A stretch of 64,000 bases of DNA from Vibrio nitrifigilis (GTDB lineage Bacteria > Pseudomonadota > Gammaproteobacteria > Enterobacterales > Vibrionaceae), in contig NZ_JADPMR010000004.1 in assembly GCF_015686695.1 (NCBI RefSeq), positions 558,001 to 622,000 on the forward strand, in the 5' to 3' direction. Positions 25,753 through 34,834 of the stretch are shown in pieces. A program made the translations under genes and the position numbers. The notes beneath the pieces are model-generated. The model was not told the origin of the DNA. It searched no databases and worked only from the letters and a program-made list of their open reading frames with translations. Every line of letters starts with the position of its first letter. Position 1 is the first letter of the stretch.

Positions 25753-26571
25753 ATGACGGTTAAAGCAGTCGCTGTTGATATGGACGGCACGTTTCTCAAC
25801 CCAAATCAGAGTTACGATAAAGCTAGGTTTAATGATTTATATCAGCAACTTAAATTGCAAAACATCGAATTTATCGTGGCCAGTGGTAATCAATATTACC
25901 AGTTGGCTTCACATTTCCCAGACATCGTTGACGACATTTCCTACGTAGCAGAAAACGGGGCGTTACTGTATTTACATGGTCAAGAATTGTTCCATGGTGA
26001 GATGAGCCAAGACGTGTTGACCAAGGTTTATGACATTTTAGATGCCGATCCGACCATAGACTATGTTGCTTGTGGACTCAATGGTGCCTATATGCTGCCA
26101 CGAGTCAGTAAAGAGTTTGCTGACATTGCTACTCACCATTACGCTCGCCTCAATACCGTAACAGATATCCGTGCTATACAAGACGTGATGTTTAAGTTTT
26201 CGATTAAGACAACCGTTGAACATGCTGATGAACTGATTGGTGAACTGAACGGAAAGTTAGGGGACGTTGTACATACAGTCTCTAGTGGGTTTGGCTTTAT
26301 TGATTTAATTATACCGGGACTACATAAAGCAAATGGCCTAACTAAAGTGCTGAATAAAATGAACATCTCTCCTGAAGAATGCGTCGCGATAGGGGATAGC
26401 CTTAACGATAAAGAAATGCTTGAACTGGTGGGGTATTCATTTGCAATGGGAAATGCGGCGGAAAAAGTCAAAGCCGTTGCCAAATACCAGACTGAATCAA
26501 ATAGTGAAGATGGCGCGCTTAATGTGATCGAAAAAATTGTACATGGTGATGCGCCGTTTAATCGTCAATAA
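25753..26571 (+). CDS. ybiV: HAD-IIB sugar phosphatase, YbiV/SupH-like
   Basis: This 272-residue Cof-type HAD phosphatase aligns along its whole length with E. coli YbiV. Shared stretches are VDMDGTFLN (motif I, Asp nucleophile), VASGNQYYQLASHFPD, VAENGALLY, TSGFGFIDLIIPGLHKANG in near-identical form, and YSFAMGNAAE. Motif IV reads AIGDSLNDKEML, with L in place of the usual G/N. YbiV hydrolyses sugar phosphates such as fructose 1-phosphate and ribose 5-phosphate. AAAGGTAGGAG precedes the ATG. A LacI-type palindrome upstream suggests sugar control. Confidence 0.9.
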   Translation: MTVKAVAVDMDGTFLNPNQSYDKARFNDLYQQLKLQNIEFIVASGNQYYQLASHFPDIVDDISYVAENGALLYLHGQELFHGEMSQDVLTKVYDILDADPTIDYVACGLNGAYMLPRVSKEFADIATHHYARLNTVTDIRAIQDVMFKFSIKTTVEHADELIGELNGKLGDVVHTVSSGFGFIDLIIPGLHKANGLTKVLNKMNISPEECVAIGDSLNDKEMLELVGYSFAMGNAAEKVKAVAKYQTESNSEDGALNVIEKIVHGDAPFNRQ

Positions 26572-26620
26572 AGTGTTATCTGCTCTGCTCTTTAGAATTT
26601 AAATACGCAGACCTGTCTGC

Positions 26621-26700
26621 GCCCCAAGTGACCTTAAGATGTCGGTTTAGCGAGAATGTGTTCGCTCTAACTCCTGCATCTTGAGGTCATTTGGGTATTA
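26621..26700. repeat. Minimal copy of the dispersed element with both termini
   Basis: This 80-bp copy starts CCCCAAGTGACCTTAAGATG and ends in the inverted TGCATCTTGAGGTCATTTGG. Between them is only GTTTAGCGAGAATGTGTTCGCTCTAA, itself a small hairpin. It joins the A-type terminus to the B-type terminus, so it looks like an internally deleted full element. It lies 50 bp after the ybiV stop. Confidence 0.8.
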
Positions 26701-27207
26701 TCCCTCCGCAATAAATATTAAACCCACCATCATTGATATTTCTAATAGCGTGTTTCTATTGGTTGTTGCTCGAAACTGTTATGTGCATCAAGTTTATGAG
26801 CTCTTTTTAGAATCTTACCTCTATTTTTTATGCAGAACTGATCTTCTCAACTATTCTCTTCGAATAAATGCCGTAATTCAGAGGGTTGCCTAAATATTAT
26901 CGGTAGTTAGTTTAGGCGGATACGCAGGGTATTCTAGGTGTTCCCATTAATCAATACGTCACTCTATCGATTACAGAGGCCAGGAATTGTTGTATCAAGT
27001 GTGCACCAGAAATAGCGGCTTTATCGGGAATTTTGTTCCAAAGGATGAAAATAGCCATTTAATTATCCAGTTGGGTAATTAAATGGTGTGAGTCATGTTT
27101 TTACAATGAGTTTAACTTAATACAAAAAAGCACTTTTATATGAATTCTTCTGTTTGCTTATTGATTGAAATAATGCTGCAGCTCGGTAATACGATGGCAT
27201 CGGAGTT
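26701..27207. other. Intergenic region without recognisable gene
   Basis: About 500 bp between the minimal repeat and the PAP2 gene. A TAATTACCCAACTGGATAATTA-like inverted repeat lies near 27055-27085 (AATTATCCAG..CTGGGTAATTA region on the plus strand). A short hydrophobic reading frame at 26681-26893 starts inside the repeat and has no ribosome binding site, so I do not call it. Confidence 0.4.
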
Positions 27208-27768
27208 ATGAACTGTATGGTAATTCGTGTGAATGTTAGGTCTACGCTATTAATGATGAGTGGTTGTCTATTGAGTCCACTTACACAGGCGAAAAGTGAA
27301 ACATTGGAACAAACGGGTGATATTTTGCAGTGGGCTATTCCGGCTGGTGCTGGATTTATCTCCGCAGCTAAGTGGGACGGTGAAGGGTTGGGGCAATTAT
27401 TGGAAGGGGCACTGTGGACATCGCTTTCAACCCACGTACTCAAAGTAGCCATTAATGCTGAACGACCGAATGGTCGTGATTATAGTATGCCTTCAGGGCA
27501 TACATCAGCAGCAGTGCAAGGGGCAGCCTATTTACAATTTCGCTATGGTTGGGAATATGGCGTGCCCGCTTATGCTTTAGCAGGGGTAGTGGGCTACTCT
27601 CGTGTTGACAACAAATATCACTATTGGCGTGATGTAGCAGCTGGCGCTGCTCTGGCTACCGCAATCCAGTATGCAATAACGGTTCGCGGCGCAAGTATTG
27701 CTAATCTTGCTGTCGCTCCCACGTTTGATGGCGATAGTGTCGGCGTTTTTGCATCGATGAATTTCTGA
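27208..27768 (+). CDS. PAP2-family phosphatase, exported
   Basis: This 186-residue protein has an N-terminal signal sequence (TLLMMSGCLLSPLTQA) and the three PAP2 acid phosphatase motifs: KVAINAERPN, SMPSGHTSAA and YSRVDNKYHYWRD, with catalytic histidines in the second and third. It should act in the envelope on a lipid phosphate or phosphate ester. It is shorter and less hydrophobic than integral PgpB enzymes, more like soluble periplasmic members. An alternative start at 27217 is possible. The OmpW-like gene follows after 91 bp. Confidence 0.85.
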   Translation: MNCMVIRVNVRSTLLMMSGCLLSPLTQAKSETLEQTGDILQWAIPAGAGFISAAKWDGEGLGQLLEGALWTSLSTHVLKVAINAERPNGRDYSMPSGHTSAAVQGAAYLQFRYGWEYGVPAYALAGVVGYSRVDNKYHYWRDVAAGAALATAIQYAITVRGASIANLAVAPTFDGDSVGVFASMNF

Positions 27769-27859
27769 TGTCAATCTCAGTGATAATAAGCATATAGTGG
27801 TATAACGTTTTCGTGCAAATGGAAAAACAAAGGCATCGCTTAGGTGTGAAAGGGACAGT

Positions 27860-28348
27860 ATGAAAAAACTTTTGTTAACGACATTAATGGTGGTTGTGTC
27901 TGCTCCAGTAATGGCAGATTCATGGATTTACGGTGGTGTTTCTGCTGGTAGCTCTGAATTTAGAGATGATAATTCCATTGCCCACTCATTTTTTGTAGGA
28001 ACAGGGATCATGCCTTGGGTTGGTCTTGAAGGGGGATACGCTGATTTTGGTAAGTTTGATTTAGGTGGAGGAAAAGTCTGGACTGAATCTGTCTATGGAG
28101 CGATTAAACCTAACTTAAATTTCGGACCATTACAGCTTTATGCGAAAGTTGGCTTGAACTCTTGGGTGACTGAAGGGGATGATGATACCAGCTACGACGA
28201 TGATGATGGTTTAGATGCGATGTGGTCCGTCGGTGTTGATTACACGTTTATGGGCCCGGTAGCTTTAGGGTTGGAATACAGTAACTACACTATTGGAGAT
28301 CACGATTTGAACACGATTAATGTCACAGCGACTATCTATATGTTCTAA
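27860..28348 (+). CDS. Small outer-membrane beta-barrel protein
   Basis: This 162-residue protein has a signal peptide ending VSAPVMA, then eight amphipathic beta strands with alternating hydrophobic residues and aromatic girdles. It ends with TATIYMF, the terminal-Phe signature recognised by the BAM complex. It belongs to the OmpA/OmpX-like eight-stranded group. An acidic loop rich in Asp (DDDTSYDDDDG) around residue 110-120 could bind cations. The function is unknown. Confidence 0.8.
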   Translation: MKKLLLTTLMVVVSAPVMADSWIYGGVSAGSSEFRDDNSIAHSFFVGTGIMPWVGLEGGYADFGKFDLGGGKVWTESVYGAIKPNLNFGPLQLYAKVGLNSWVTEGDDDTSYDDDDGLDAMWSVGVDYTFMGPVALGLEYSNYTIGDHDLNTINVTATIYMF

Positions 28349-28389
28349 AACCTTTCTATGTTGCTACGCGTGGTCATCTGATCAATATG

Positions 28390-28419
28390 AATAAGGCGAA
28401 TCTTTCGATTCGCCTTATT
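28390..28419. terminator. Bidirectional terminator hairpin
   Basis: AATAAGGCGAATC and GATTCGCCTTATT form a 13-bp stem with loop TTTC between two convergent genes. GGGTTTTAC follows on the plus strand, so termination of the barrel gene is plausible; the leftward phospho-lyase gene may use it too. Confidence 0.7.
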
Positions 28420-28456
28420 GGGTTTTACATGACATAGACAATCATGAATTGACGAC

Positions 28457-29797
28457 TTAGCTATGTGCTTCTTGTAATGATTCATCCAAGGCGCCCACTA
28501 GCCAGTCAATATCTTGTGTTTGGAATGCAAGAGGTGGACGCAATTTTAAGACGTTTCCATGAGGACCTGCGACTGAGGTTAATACACCTTTATCACGTAG
28601 TCGTTCAATGAGATCGAGTGCCAACGCTTTATTGGGTGCTTTGCTCTCTTTATCGGTGACGAGTTCAAAACCAATAAATAACCCCGCACCACGTACATCG
28701 CCAACGCATTCATAACGATCAGTGAGTTTACTTAATTCACCTTTTAGCTGATTGCCTACCGTTAAACTATGTTGTTGCAGTTCTTCAGTGCGAATCACGT
28801 CTAACACGGCTTCAGCTGCCGCCATGGCAACCGGGTTACCACCAAAGGTATTAAAGTACGGGATTTGATCGCTAAAGGCGGCTAACACATCGGCTTTAGC
28901 AAATAGTCCTGAAACAGGAATACCGTTGCCCATAGGTTTACCTGTGGTCACAACATCCGGCACGATATCATGGCGGGCAAAGCCCCAAAAGGCTTCACCG
29001 GTACGAGCAAACCCTGGCTGAACTTCATCAGCAATAAAAATGCCACCATTTTGGTGAACGACATCAATCGCAGGTTTGAGGAAGCCTGGCTCTCCAGGTA
29101 ACACGCCGTCAGATGAGAAGATAGAATCAGCTAGGAAGCCAGCAAATTTAATTCCGTTGGCTTTCATATCATCGATCTGCATTTGCATTTGCTGTGCAAA
29201 CCAAGCACCCACATCTTTGCCTGCTAATCGGTAATGATCGGGTGTGGCGATTAAACGTGTTGTCGCAGCCAGCGGTTGACCAGAACCTAATGCTGGTGAG
29301 CAACCAGAAGTCAGTTGACTTGTTCCGTGATAGGCTTCTTGAGACACAATGATCCCGGTACCACCGGAATAGGATTGAGCCACACGGATAGCCAAGTCAT
29401 TCGCTTCGGAACCAGTACACATGTACATGGCTTTGTTTACTGCTTGTGGCATTGTTCCCAAAATGTCTTCGCTGTAATTTAAGATGCGTTCATGCAGGTA
29501 GCGGGTATGGGTATTTAGACTACGCATTTGTTGATTAACCGCTTCAATCACTGCTGGGTGACAATGACCAATGCTGGCAACGTTGTTGTACACGTCAAGG
29601 TATTTTTTACCGCTGGCATCCCAAAGGTATTGGCCTTCACCTTTTACGAGATGAACTGGGCGACGATAGAATAAGCGGTACGATTCGCCCAATAAACGCT
29701 CGCGTTTATCCGTTAAAGCGCGTGTTTCGTTATCAAGTGAGTCCGCGTCTTCGGCGCGAAAACTGTTGGTATCCATGATAGTTGAACGTACGACCAT
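28457..29797 (-). CDS. Class III PLP enzyme, ethanolamine-phosphate phospho-lyase-like
   Basis: This protein of about 446 residues is a class III aminotransferase-fold enzyme with YMCTGSEANDLAIRVA, the PLP aspartate in FIADEVQPGFARTG and the PLP lysine in TTGKPMGNGIPVSG. The GKPMGNG context and overall pattern are those of the AGXT2-like group, which includes O-phosphoethanolamine and phospho-hydroxylysine phospho-lyases. With a permease and an aminoglycoside-phosphotransferase-like kinase beside it, I infer conversion of phosphoethanolamine to acetaldehyde, ammonia and phosphate. ATG 29797 has GGAGGA upstream; the longer form lacks one. A plain aminotransferase role is the alternative. Confidence 0.75.
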   Translation of the reverse strand: MVVRSTIMDTNSFRAEDADSLDNETRALTDKRERLLGESYRLFYRRPVHLVKGEGQYLWDASGKKYLDVYNNVASIGHCHPAVIEAVNQQMRSLNTHTRYLHERILNYSEDILGTMPQAVNKAMYMCTGSEANDLAIRVAQSYSGGTGIIVSQEAYHGTSQLTSGCSPALGSGQPLAATTRLIATPDHYRLAGKDVGAWFAQQMQMQIDDMKANGIKFAGFLADSIFSSDGVLPGEPGFLKPAIDVVHQNGGIFIADEVQPGFARTGEAFWGFARHDIVPDVVTTGKPMGNGIPVSGLFAKADVLAAFSDQIPYFNTFGGNPVAMAAAEAVLDVIRTEELQQHSLTVGNQLKGELSKLTDRYECVGDVRGAGLFIGFELVTDKESKAPNKALALDLIERLRDKGVLTSVAGPHGNVLKLRPPLAFQTQDIDWLVGALDESLQEAHS

Positions 29798-29917
29798 AAG
29801 TCCTCCGGTCTTTAAATCAGTCACTGGCGCATTGGGCGTCGTGAGAAGTGGTGCGTAACTCGTGACCTTGTCACGGGTTACGCTAGTTAATAAATTATTG
29901 AATCAGAGTGTTCATCG

Positions 29918-31285
29918 TTATTGATTCGCTGCTGCCAGTTCGGCATCTGCCGCATCTTTGCGCTGCGCATGAGTAGTTAGGAAATAGCCGTAGCCAACGG
30001 CCATCATGGCGGCAAAAATGATGGCGATAATAGGGTTAAACCATACCATTGCAATCAGACAAACGACTGACAGTGCTAGCGCAATAGCCGGTACAACAGG
30101 GTATCCTGGCGCTAGGTAGCTGCGTTTCATGTTCGGTTCTGAGCGGCGAAGTTTGAACAGGCTTAACATACTCATGATGTACATGACGATGGCGCCAAAT
30201 ACGGCCATGGTGATCATCGCTGCGGTTAAACTCATACCTTGTAGGTTAATCACACCATCACTAAAGATGGCGATAATGCCGATAACACCACCGGTGAAAA
30301 TTGCGCGGTGCGGTGTTTTAAATGCCGACAGTTTGCTTAGACCTGCAGGGAGGTAACCGGCACGCGACAAAGCGAAGAATTGACGTGAATAGCCCAAGAT
30401 GATGCCATGAAAACTTGCGATTAAACCAAATAAGCCAATCCAAACCAGCATATGTAGCCAACGTGAGTTATCACCCACGACCATCTTCATCGCTTGAGGT
30501 AGAGGATCGTTAATGCCAGATAAAGCTTGCCAATCACCCGCACCACCTGCAAAGATCATCACGCCAATGGCGAGAACGACAAGCGTTAAGATACCAGTGA
30601 TATAGGCAACTGGGATGGTGCGTTTCGGATTTTTAGCTTCTTCAGCGGCCATAGCAGCCCCTTCAATGGCAAGGAAAAACCAAATAGCAAATGGAATCGC
30701 AGCGAAAATGCCAGTGATCGCGGCACCACCAAAGTGATCAAATCCAGCCCAGCCTTTTGCTGTGAAGTTTGCCATACTGAAATCTGGAGCCACGACACCC
30801 ATAAAAATTAGCAGCTCTATGACGGCGAGCACTGTCACACATAGCTCAAATGTGGCAGCCAGTTTAACGCCCAAACAATTGAGCGCCATAAATACAACGT
30901 AGGCTCCGACAGCGGCAAGTTTTGGATCTAAGTTAGGATATTGAACGTTGAGGTAAGCACCAATTGCCATCGCAATCGCAGGCGGTGCAAACACGAATTC
31001 GATTAGAGTAGCAAGTCCTGCAATCAATCCACCGGTGTCGCCAAAGGCGCGGCGACTATAGGCAAAAGGCCCACCCGCTTGAGGTATCGCTGCTGTTAAT
31101 TCGGTAAAACTGAAGATAAAGCAGGTGTACATTGTAGCAACGATAGCGGTCGTAATTAAAAAGCCAAGTGTGCCTGCGACACCCCAGCCATAACTCCAGC
31201 CAAAGTATTCACCGGAAATCACTAAGCCAACGGCAATGGCCCAGAGATGAATTGTCCCTAATGTGGGTTTGAGTTTTTCTGTCAT
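29918..31285 (-). CDS. APC-family ethanolamine-type permease
   Basis: The protein of about 455 residues has twelve membrane helices. Its start LKPTLGTIHLWAIAVGLVISGEYFGWSYGWGVAGTLGF and the segment IPQAGGPFAYSRRAFG are characteristic of the ethanolamine permease branch of the APC superfamily (Eat). It should take up ethanolamine or a related amine by cation-coupled transport. ATG 31285 has GGAG seven bases upstream. It is transcribed with the phospho-lyase 120 bp downstream and diverges from the kinase gene across a repeated operator. Confidence 0.8.
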   Translation of the reverse strand: MTEKLKPTLGTIHLWAIAVGLVISGEYFGWSYGWGVAGTLGFLITTAIVATMYTCFIFSFTELTAAIPQAGGPFAYSRRAFGDTGGLIAGLATLIEFVFAPPAIAMAIGAYLNVQYPNLDPKLAAVGAYVVFMALNCLGVKLAATFELCVTVLAVIELLIFMGVVAPDFSMANFTAKGWAGFDHFGGAAITGIFAAIPFAIWFFLAIEGAAMAAEEAKNPKRTIPVAYITGILTLVVLAIGVMIFAGGAGDWQALSGINDPLPQAMKMVVGDNSRWLHMLVWIGLFGLIASFHGIILGYSRQFFALSRAGYLPAGLSKLSAFKTPHRAIFTGGVIGIIAIFSDGVINLQGMSLTAAMITMAVFGAIVMYIMSMLSLFKLRRSEPNMKRSYLAPGYPVVPAIALALSVVCLIAMVWFNPIIAIIFAAMMAVGYGYFLTTHAQRKDAADAELAAANQ

Positions 31286-31394
31286 TGCGAGTCTCCATTT
31301 CGTGTTGAGTGCTGCGTATGGTGATAACCTCTCCATCGGTTACCTACGTCAGCGTAATGACCTTTTCATCTTGCTTAGCCAGACAGAAAAAAAC

Positions 31395-31492
31395 TTGACC
31401 TGAAAAGAACCATTCGTTCATTTCAGGTCAACTTTGTTACTCAGTTGACTTGAAGTGTTCACGAATCAGATTTATTGGTTATTTCAAGTCAA
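31395..31492. promoter_or_regulatory. Four-half-site operator between permease and kinase genes
   Basis: TTGACCTGAAA (31395-31405) is followed by its exact inverse TTTCAGGTCAA (31421-31431). TTGACTTGAA (31445-31454) is followed by its exact inverse TTCAAGTCAA (31483-31492). Together they are four copies of a TTGAC(C/T)TGAA half site in alternating orientation within 98 bp, placed between the divergent start codons at 31285 and 31554. The nearby AraC-family protein is the likeliest regulator, though inverted half sites are less usual for that family. Confidence 0.7.
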
Positions 31493-31553
31493 GCCAAGTG
31501 AAGGTGGTTCGCTTCATGCTAATGATGAATCAATAAATGAGGGATGATTAGCC

Positions 31554-32606
31554 ATGTTGACGGAACAAAAATCACCGCTAAAACCACACGAAATAAATGA
31601 AGCTGAGCAATACGATACCTTGACTGATGAGCAAGTGATTGCTTTGGCACAGATTGTTATCAATCGCTATGGACCAGACCAGCAGGGAGAGATTTCTTTG
31701 TTGTGTCGATCTGAAAATGCGACGTTAAAAGTACAAACGGATACAACCCAATACGCACTGCGTATTCACCGCCCCAATTATCACGATAAACAAGATATCC
31801 AAAGTGAACTTCATTGGCTTAATGCGCTACAAGAGTGCGGTATGGTGGTGCCTAATGCGGTCGCAGATGCCAACGGTATTTTGGTGCAAGAAGTACAAGT
31901 TGATACCAATGAAACCCGTTATGCGGTGTTATTTGAGTGGATTGCTGGCGAAGAGCCGACCACCGATGTTGATCCCAAAGCGTTCGAGGAATTAGGACGA
32001 ATCATGGCCCGCTTGCATCGTCAGGCCATTCATTGGCAGCGACCCACTGAGTTTAAGCGTATTGTTTGGGATCATGAATCGATGGTGGGGAACAGAGGCC
32101 ACTGGGGGCGATGGTATGCCGTTGAAGGTTTAACGGCTCAGGACATTCCGATCGTTAATCGAGTTTTGGAGGATGTGGCGCAAAAACTGAAATTTTACGG
32201 TAAGGCACCTGATCGTTACGGTTTAATTCACGCTGATTTACGTTTAACCAATCTTTTACTTCACCCAGACGGCACGCGTGTGATCGATTTTGACGATTGT
32301 GGCCTTGGTTGGTTTATGCATGATGCGGCAGCGACTGTCAGCTTTTTTGAGCATCACCCAAATATGGCTCAATGGATGGATGCTTGGTTAACGGGTTATC
32401 AATCGATACGTCCGTTAACCACCCATGATATCAATATTTTGCCGGTCATGATTATTCAGCGCCGTATTCAATTAATGGCTTGGGTAGGTTCGCATCAACA
32501 AACAGACATGGCTCAGAGTTTAGGAAGTCACTGGGTGCGTGAAACCATGCGTTTGTGTGAGGAATATTTGGCTGACCAAACACAGTTACTGCGTAAAGCT
32601 GGGTAA
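31554..32606 (+). CDS. Aminoglycoside-phosphotransferase-family kinase, probable ethanolamine kinase
   Basis: This 350-residue APH/choline-kinase-fold enzyme has the catalytic loop IHADLRLTNLLL (with Asp and Asn) and the metal-binding VIDFDDCGLGWF at residues of about 225-255. Relatives phosphorylate small hydroxyl amines such as ethanolamine, choline, homoserine or hydroxylysine. Being divergent from an ethanolamine-type permease and a phospho-lyase gene, ethanolamine is the most economical substrate; hydroxylysine is the alternative. The regulator gene follows in the same direction. Confidence 0.75.
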   Translation: MLTEQKSPLKPHEINEAEQYDTLTDEQVIALAQIVINRYGPDQQGEISLLCRSENATLKVQTDTTQYALRIHRPNYHDKQDIQSELHWLNALQECGMVVPNAVADANGILVQEVQVDTNETRYAVLFEWIAGEEPTTDVDPKAFEELGRIMARLHRQAIHWQRPTEFKRIVWDHESMVGNRGHWGRWYAVEGLTAQDIPIVNRVLEDVAQKLKFYGKAPDRYGLIHADLRLTNLLLHPDGTRVIDFDDCGLGWFMHDAAATVSFFEHHPNMAQWMDAWLTGYQSIRPLTTHDINILPVMIIQRRIQLMAWVGSHQQTDMAQSLGSHWVRETMRLCEEYLADQTQLLRKAG

Positions 32607-32644
32607 GCTATCGAATCGACTGAGCCAATGGGGCTGAAAGAGGT

Positions 32645-32673
32645 ATAACATGCACAATGGGTGTGCATGTTAT
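32645..32673 (+). terminator. Strong stem-loop between kinase and AraC-type genes
   Basis: ATAACATGCACA and TGTGCATGTTAT form a perfect 12-bp stem with a 5-base loop, 38 bp after the kinase stop. No T-tract follows directly, so it may be a terminator, an attenuating stem or an operator palindrome. Confidence 0.45.
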
Positions 32674-32805
32674 TCCCATTTATAGGGAAGTCGGTAAATA
32701 ATGGCGCAGACGTATTTTTCTAACTCTTTGAATATATGAAAATTTTATGGTGGCGTGTTTCTTGCAATGCACCAATAATGTGCCACAAAGAGCTGAGAAA
32801 GCGTC

Positions 32806-33864
32806 ATGGAACCATTAAGCATTACGTCTAATCACGTTGTTGATGCGATGCATCTGGGAGCCAAAGCAAACCAAGGTGTTTTGGCTGCCGCAGCAACGGG
32901 TCTTGAATCCTTCATTTTACAAAATGGGGGAGATATCGATACGATATTGGGACGTAGTGGGGTTAATCCAGAAATTCTGCAGCAACCCACATCCAGTTTA
33001 AGGCTCGCCAATTATTGCCAAGTGTTGGAGCAAGCGGCTCAACAAACAGGTTTTGAACACTTTGGTTTATATTACGGCAAGCAGTTTATGCCACAACAGC
33101 TCGGATTAATCGGTTATATTGGCTTATGTTCTGCAACCGTTGAAGAAGCGCTGAAAAACCTTACTCGGGCGTTTCATTGGCATCAACACGACACATTTAC
33201 TCAACTGGTAGATTTAAAAGATGCGTGGCGTTTTGATTATCAAATTCGTCATGGCGCGATATTAACGCGACGTCAAGATGCGGAACTAACCATGGGTATG
33301 GTATTGAATTTGGTACGTCAGGGCGCGGGTGCTATCTGGGCGCCAAGAGAAGTACATTTTGAACACCCATCACCCGGTAATTGGCACGAGCACTGTAAAG
33401 TATTTGATGCACCTGTTTATTTTAATCAACCGTTTAATTCAATAATCATTCCCAAGTCTGTGTTACAGCGACCGATGCCCAATCATGACCCTTTGTTGTT
33501 GCAATTAATGCTTGAAGCACTTAAAAAATTAAACGTTAGTGAGCCACAGCAGAGTGTGGTGGAGCAAGTGAAATCAACCATTCAACTGAGCCTACCTAGC
33601 GGTGAGCCTGAAATGGAGCAAGTCGCGGACCAAATGGGCTATTCACGTTTGACGCTGCAACGCCGTCTAAAACAAGAGGGGGTGACCTTTCGTCAGTTGT
33701 TAGAATCGGTGCGCTGTGAAATGGCAACCAGTTATTTGCAACAACCAAAATTGCCGATCACTGAAATGGGGCTGTTGCTTGGTTATTCGGAAACGAGTGC
33801 GTTCTCGCGAGCTTTCCGCCGCTGGTTTGGTGTGAGTCCAAGCCAATACCGCAAAGGTGATTGA
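32806..33864 (+). CDS. AraC-family transcriptional regulator (OruR-like)
   Basis: The 352-residue regulator has an N-terminal ligand domain of the Arabinose_bd type (GLIGYIGLCSATVEEALKNL, FNSIIIPKSVL) and a C-terminal double helix-turn-helix: VADQMGYSRLTLQRRLKQEG and MGLLLGYSETSAFSRAFRRWFGVSPSQYR. It resembles regulators of amino-acid and amine catabolism such as OruR/ArgR of pseudomonads. It sits directly after the kinase gene and is the obvious candidate to control the ethanolamine-type cluster through the four-half-site operator. Confidence 0.88.
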   Translation: MEPLSITSNHVVDAMHLGAKANQGVLAAAATGLESFILQNGGDIDTILGRSGVNPEILQQPTSSLRLANYCQVLEQAAQQTGFEHFGLYYGKQFMPQQLGLIGYIGLCSATVEEALKNLTRAFHWHQHDTFTQLVDLKDAWRFDYQIRHGAILTRRQDAELTMGMVLNLVRQGAGAIWAPREVHFEHPSPGNWHEHCKVFDAPVYFNQPFNSIIIPKSVLQRPMPNHDPLLLQLMLEALKKLNVSEPQQSVVEQVKSTIQLSLPSGEPEMEQVADQMGYSRLTLQRRLKQEGVTFRQLLESVRCEMATSYLQQPKLPITEMGLLLGYSETSAFSRAFRRWFGVSPSQYRKGD

Positions 33865-33981
33865 GTTACGTTATACCTAAATGACGTCGATTATCGTTCA
33901 ACTCTCATTTTTGACATCCGTATATTTTGAACGGGATAGCTTTATCGATGTTATGAGTGGGGGGAGTGGACGTGGGGGTAA

Positions 33982-34009
33982 AAGAGGTGAGCAAGTCACC
34001 TCTTTCTAT
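33982..34009 (+). terminator. Intrinsic terminator after the AraC-type gene
   Basis: AAGAGGTGA-GCAAG-TCACCTCTT forms a 9-bp stem followed by TCTATTTTT, about 120 bp after the stop. Confidence 0.75.
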
Positions 34010-34063
34010 TTTTCTTTAACGGAGATGTAAACAGCCATATCAAACTATTTAAGAGAAAATCTG

Positions 34064-34504
34064 CTATTTTTCGGTTACTTGGATTTGAGCCGCAGGTTGA
34101 TTTTTGCGGGTGATCCATTTACTCGTTACGAAATCAAAAAATTGGTAAGTGGCGACACCTTTCCCTTCTTTTTCATTGAGCGTCAAGCTGATTAGCTTAA
34201 AGATGCACGGGTCTGCAGGGCCGATACCATCTTGTAACTTTCTATGGCTGTTATCGTAAAAATAGCCATTACCAGCCATACGCAGCGTTTGCGTATTCTC
34301 GAATGACTCTTCACACTGATTGCCTTTGAAATAGGCTTTACACAAACATTCGTTTGCTCCTTTTGTCGTGACAATGGCGGTGCCATGTACAACGAATTCA
34401 TCGGCAATCAAAAATAAGTAGCAAATCGGATCGTCAATCGCTACATCTAAAGGAGCGATGCAATAGCGCTCGAAGTTTATATTATCTGGAATGTTTACAT
34501 TCAT
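34064..34504 (-). CDS. Uncharacterised cysteine-containing protein (146 aa)
   Basis: I do not recognise a family. The protein starts MNVNIPDNINFERYC, has no signal peptide or membrane segment, and looks like a mixed alpha/beta soluble domain with many aromatic strands (GKGVATYQFFDFVTSKWI). It has six or more cysteines, including CLCKAYFKGNQC around residues 53-64. The start at 34504 is the only good ATG. It is a lone leftward gene between the AraC-type regulator and a map paralogue. Confidence 0.55.
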   Translation of the reverse strand: MNVNIPDNINFERYCIAPLDVAIDDPICYLFLIADEFVVHGTAIVTTKGANECLCKAYFKGNQCEESFENTQTLRMAGNGYFYDNSHRKLQDGIGPADPCIFKLISLTLNEKEGKGVATYQFFDFVTSKWITRKNQPAAQIQVTEK

Positions 34505-34834
34505 GAATCTAAGCCTTAATTACCCACCAATGTTAAACAGAGCTGTGCGTAGATGTCTTCGCATCATTGACACATTTCATAACTGCTTAATATCTGACTG
34601 TCATCATAGCGGCCCTGAAAAATTGTTCAGTATCATCTTGGTATCAAATTAATGATACTGCGTATTATAAACGTGGTTTGAGCGTTCAGAGGATAGAACG
34701 ATGGTCAAATTAGGTTCTTTGTGACATTGTCACTATTTTAACGGGGCCTACCCTTATTCGGGTTATGAGGCGATTGTTAACGTATAAACCTGTATCTCTG
34801 AGTGAGAACGATGTGCTATTTGAGATTTTAGATA
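34505..34834. other. Intergenic region, near-palindromic GTGACA/TGTCAC
   Basis: About 330 bp between two leftward genes. It contains TTGTGACATTGTCACTA near 34720, a near-palindrome whose half sites are one base too close for CRP. No gene is visible. Confidence 0.35.

Noticed and set aside
26681..26893. Short reading frame after ybiV
   Set aside because: It starts inside the minimal repeat element, lacks a ribosome binding site and resembles no family.
34715..34731. GTGACATTGTCAC as a CRP site
   Set aside because: The half sites are separated by five bases, not six, and the position relative to genes is poor.
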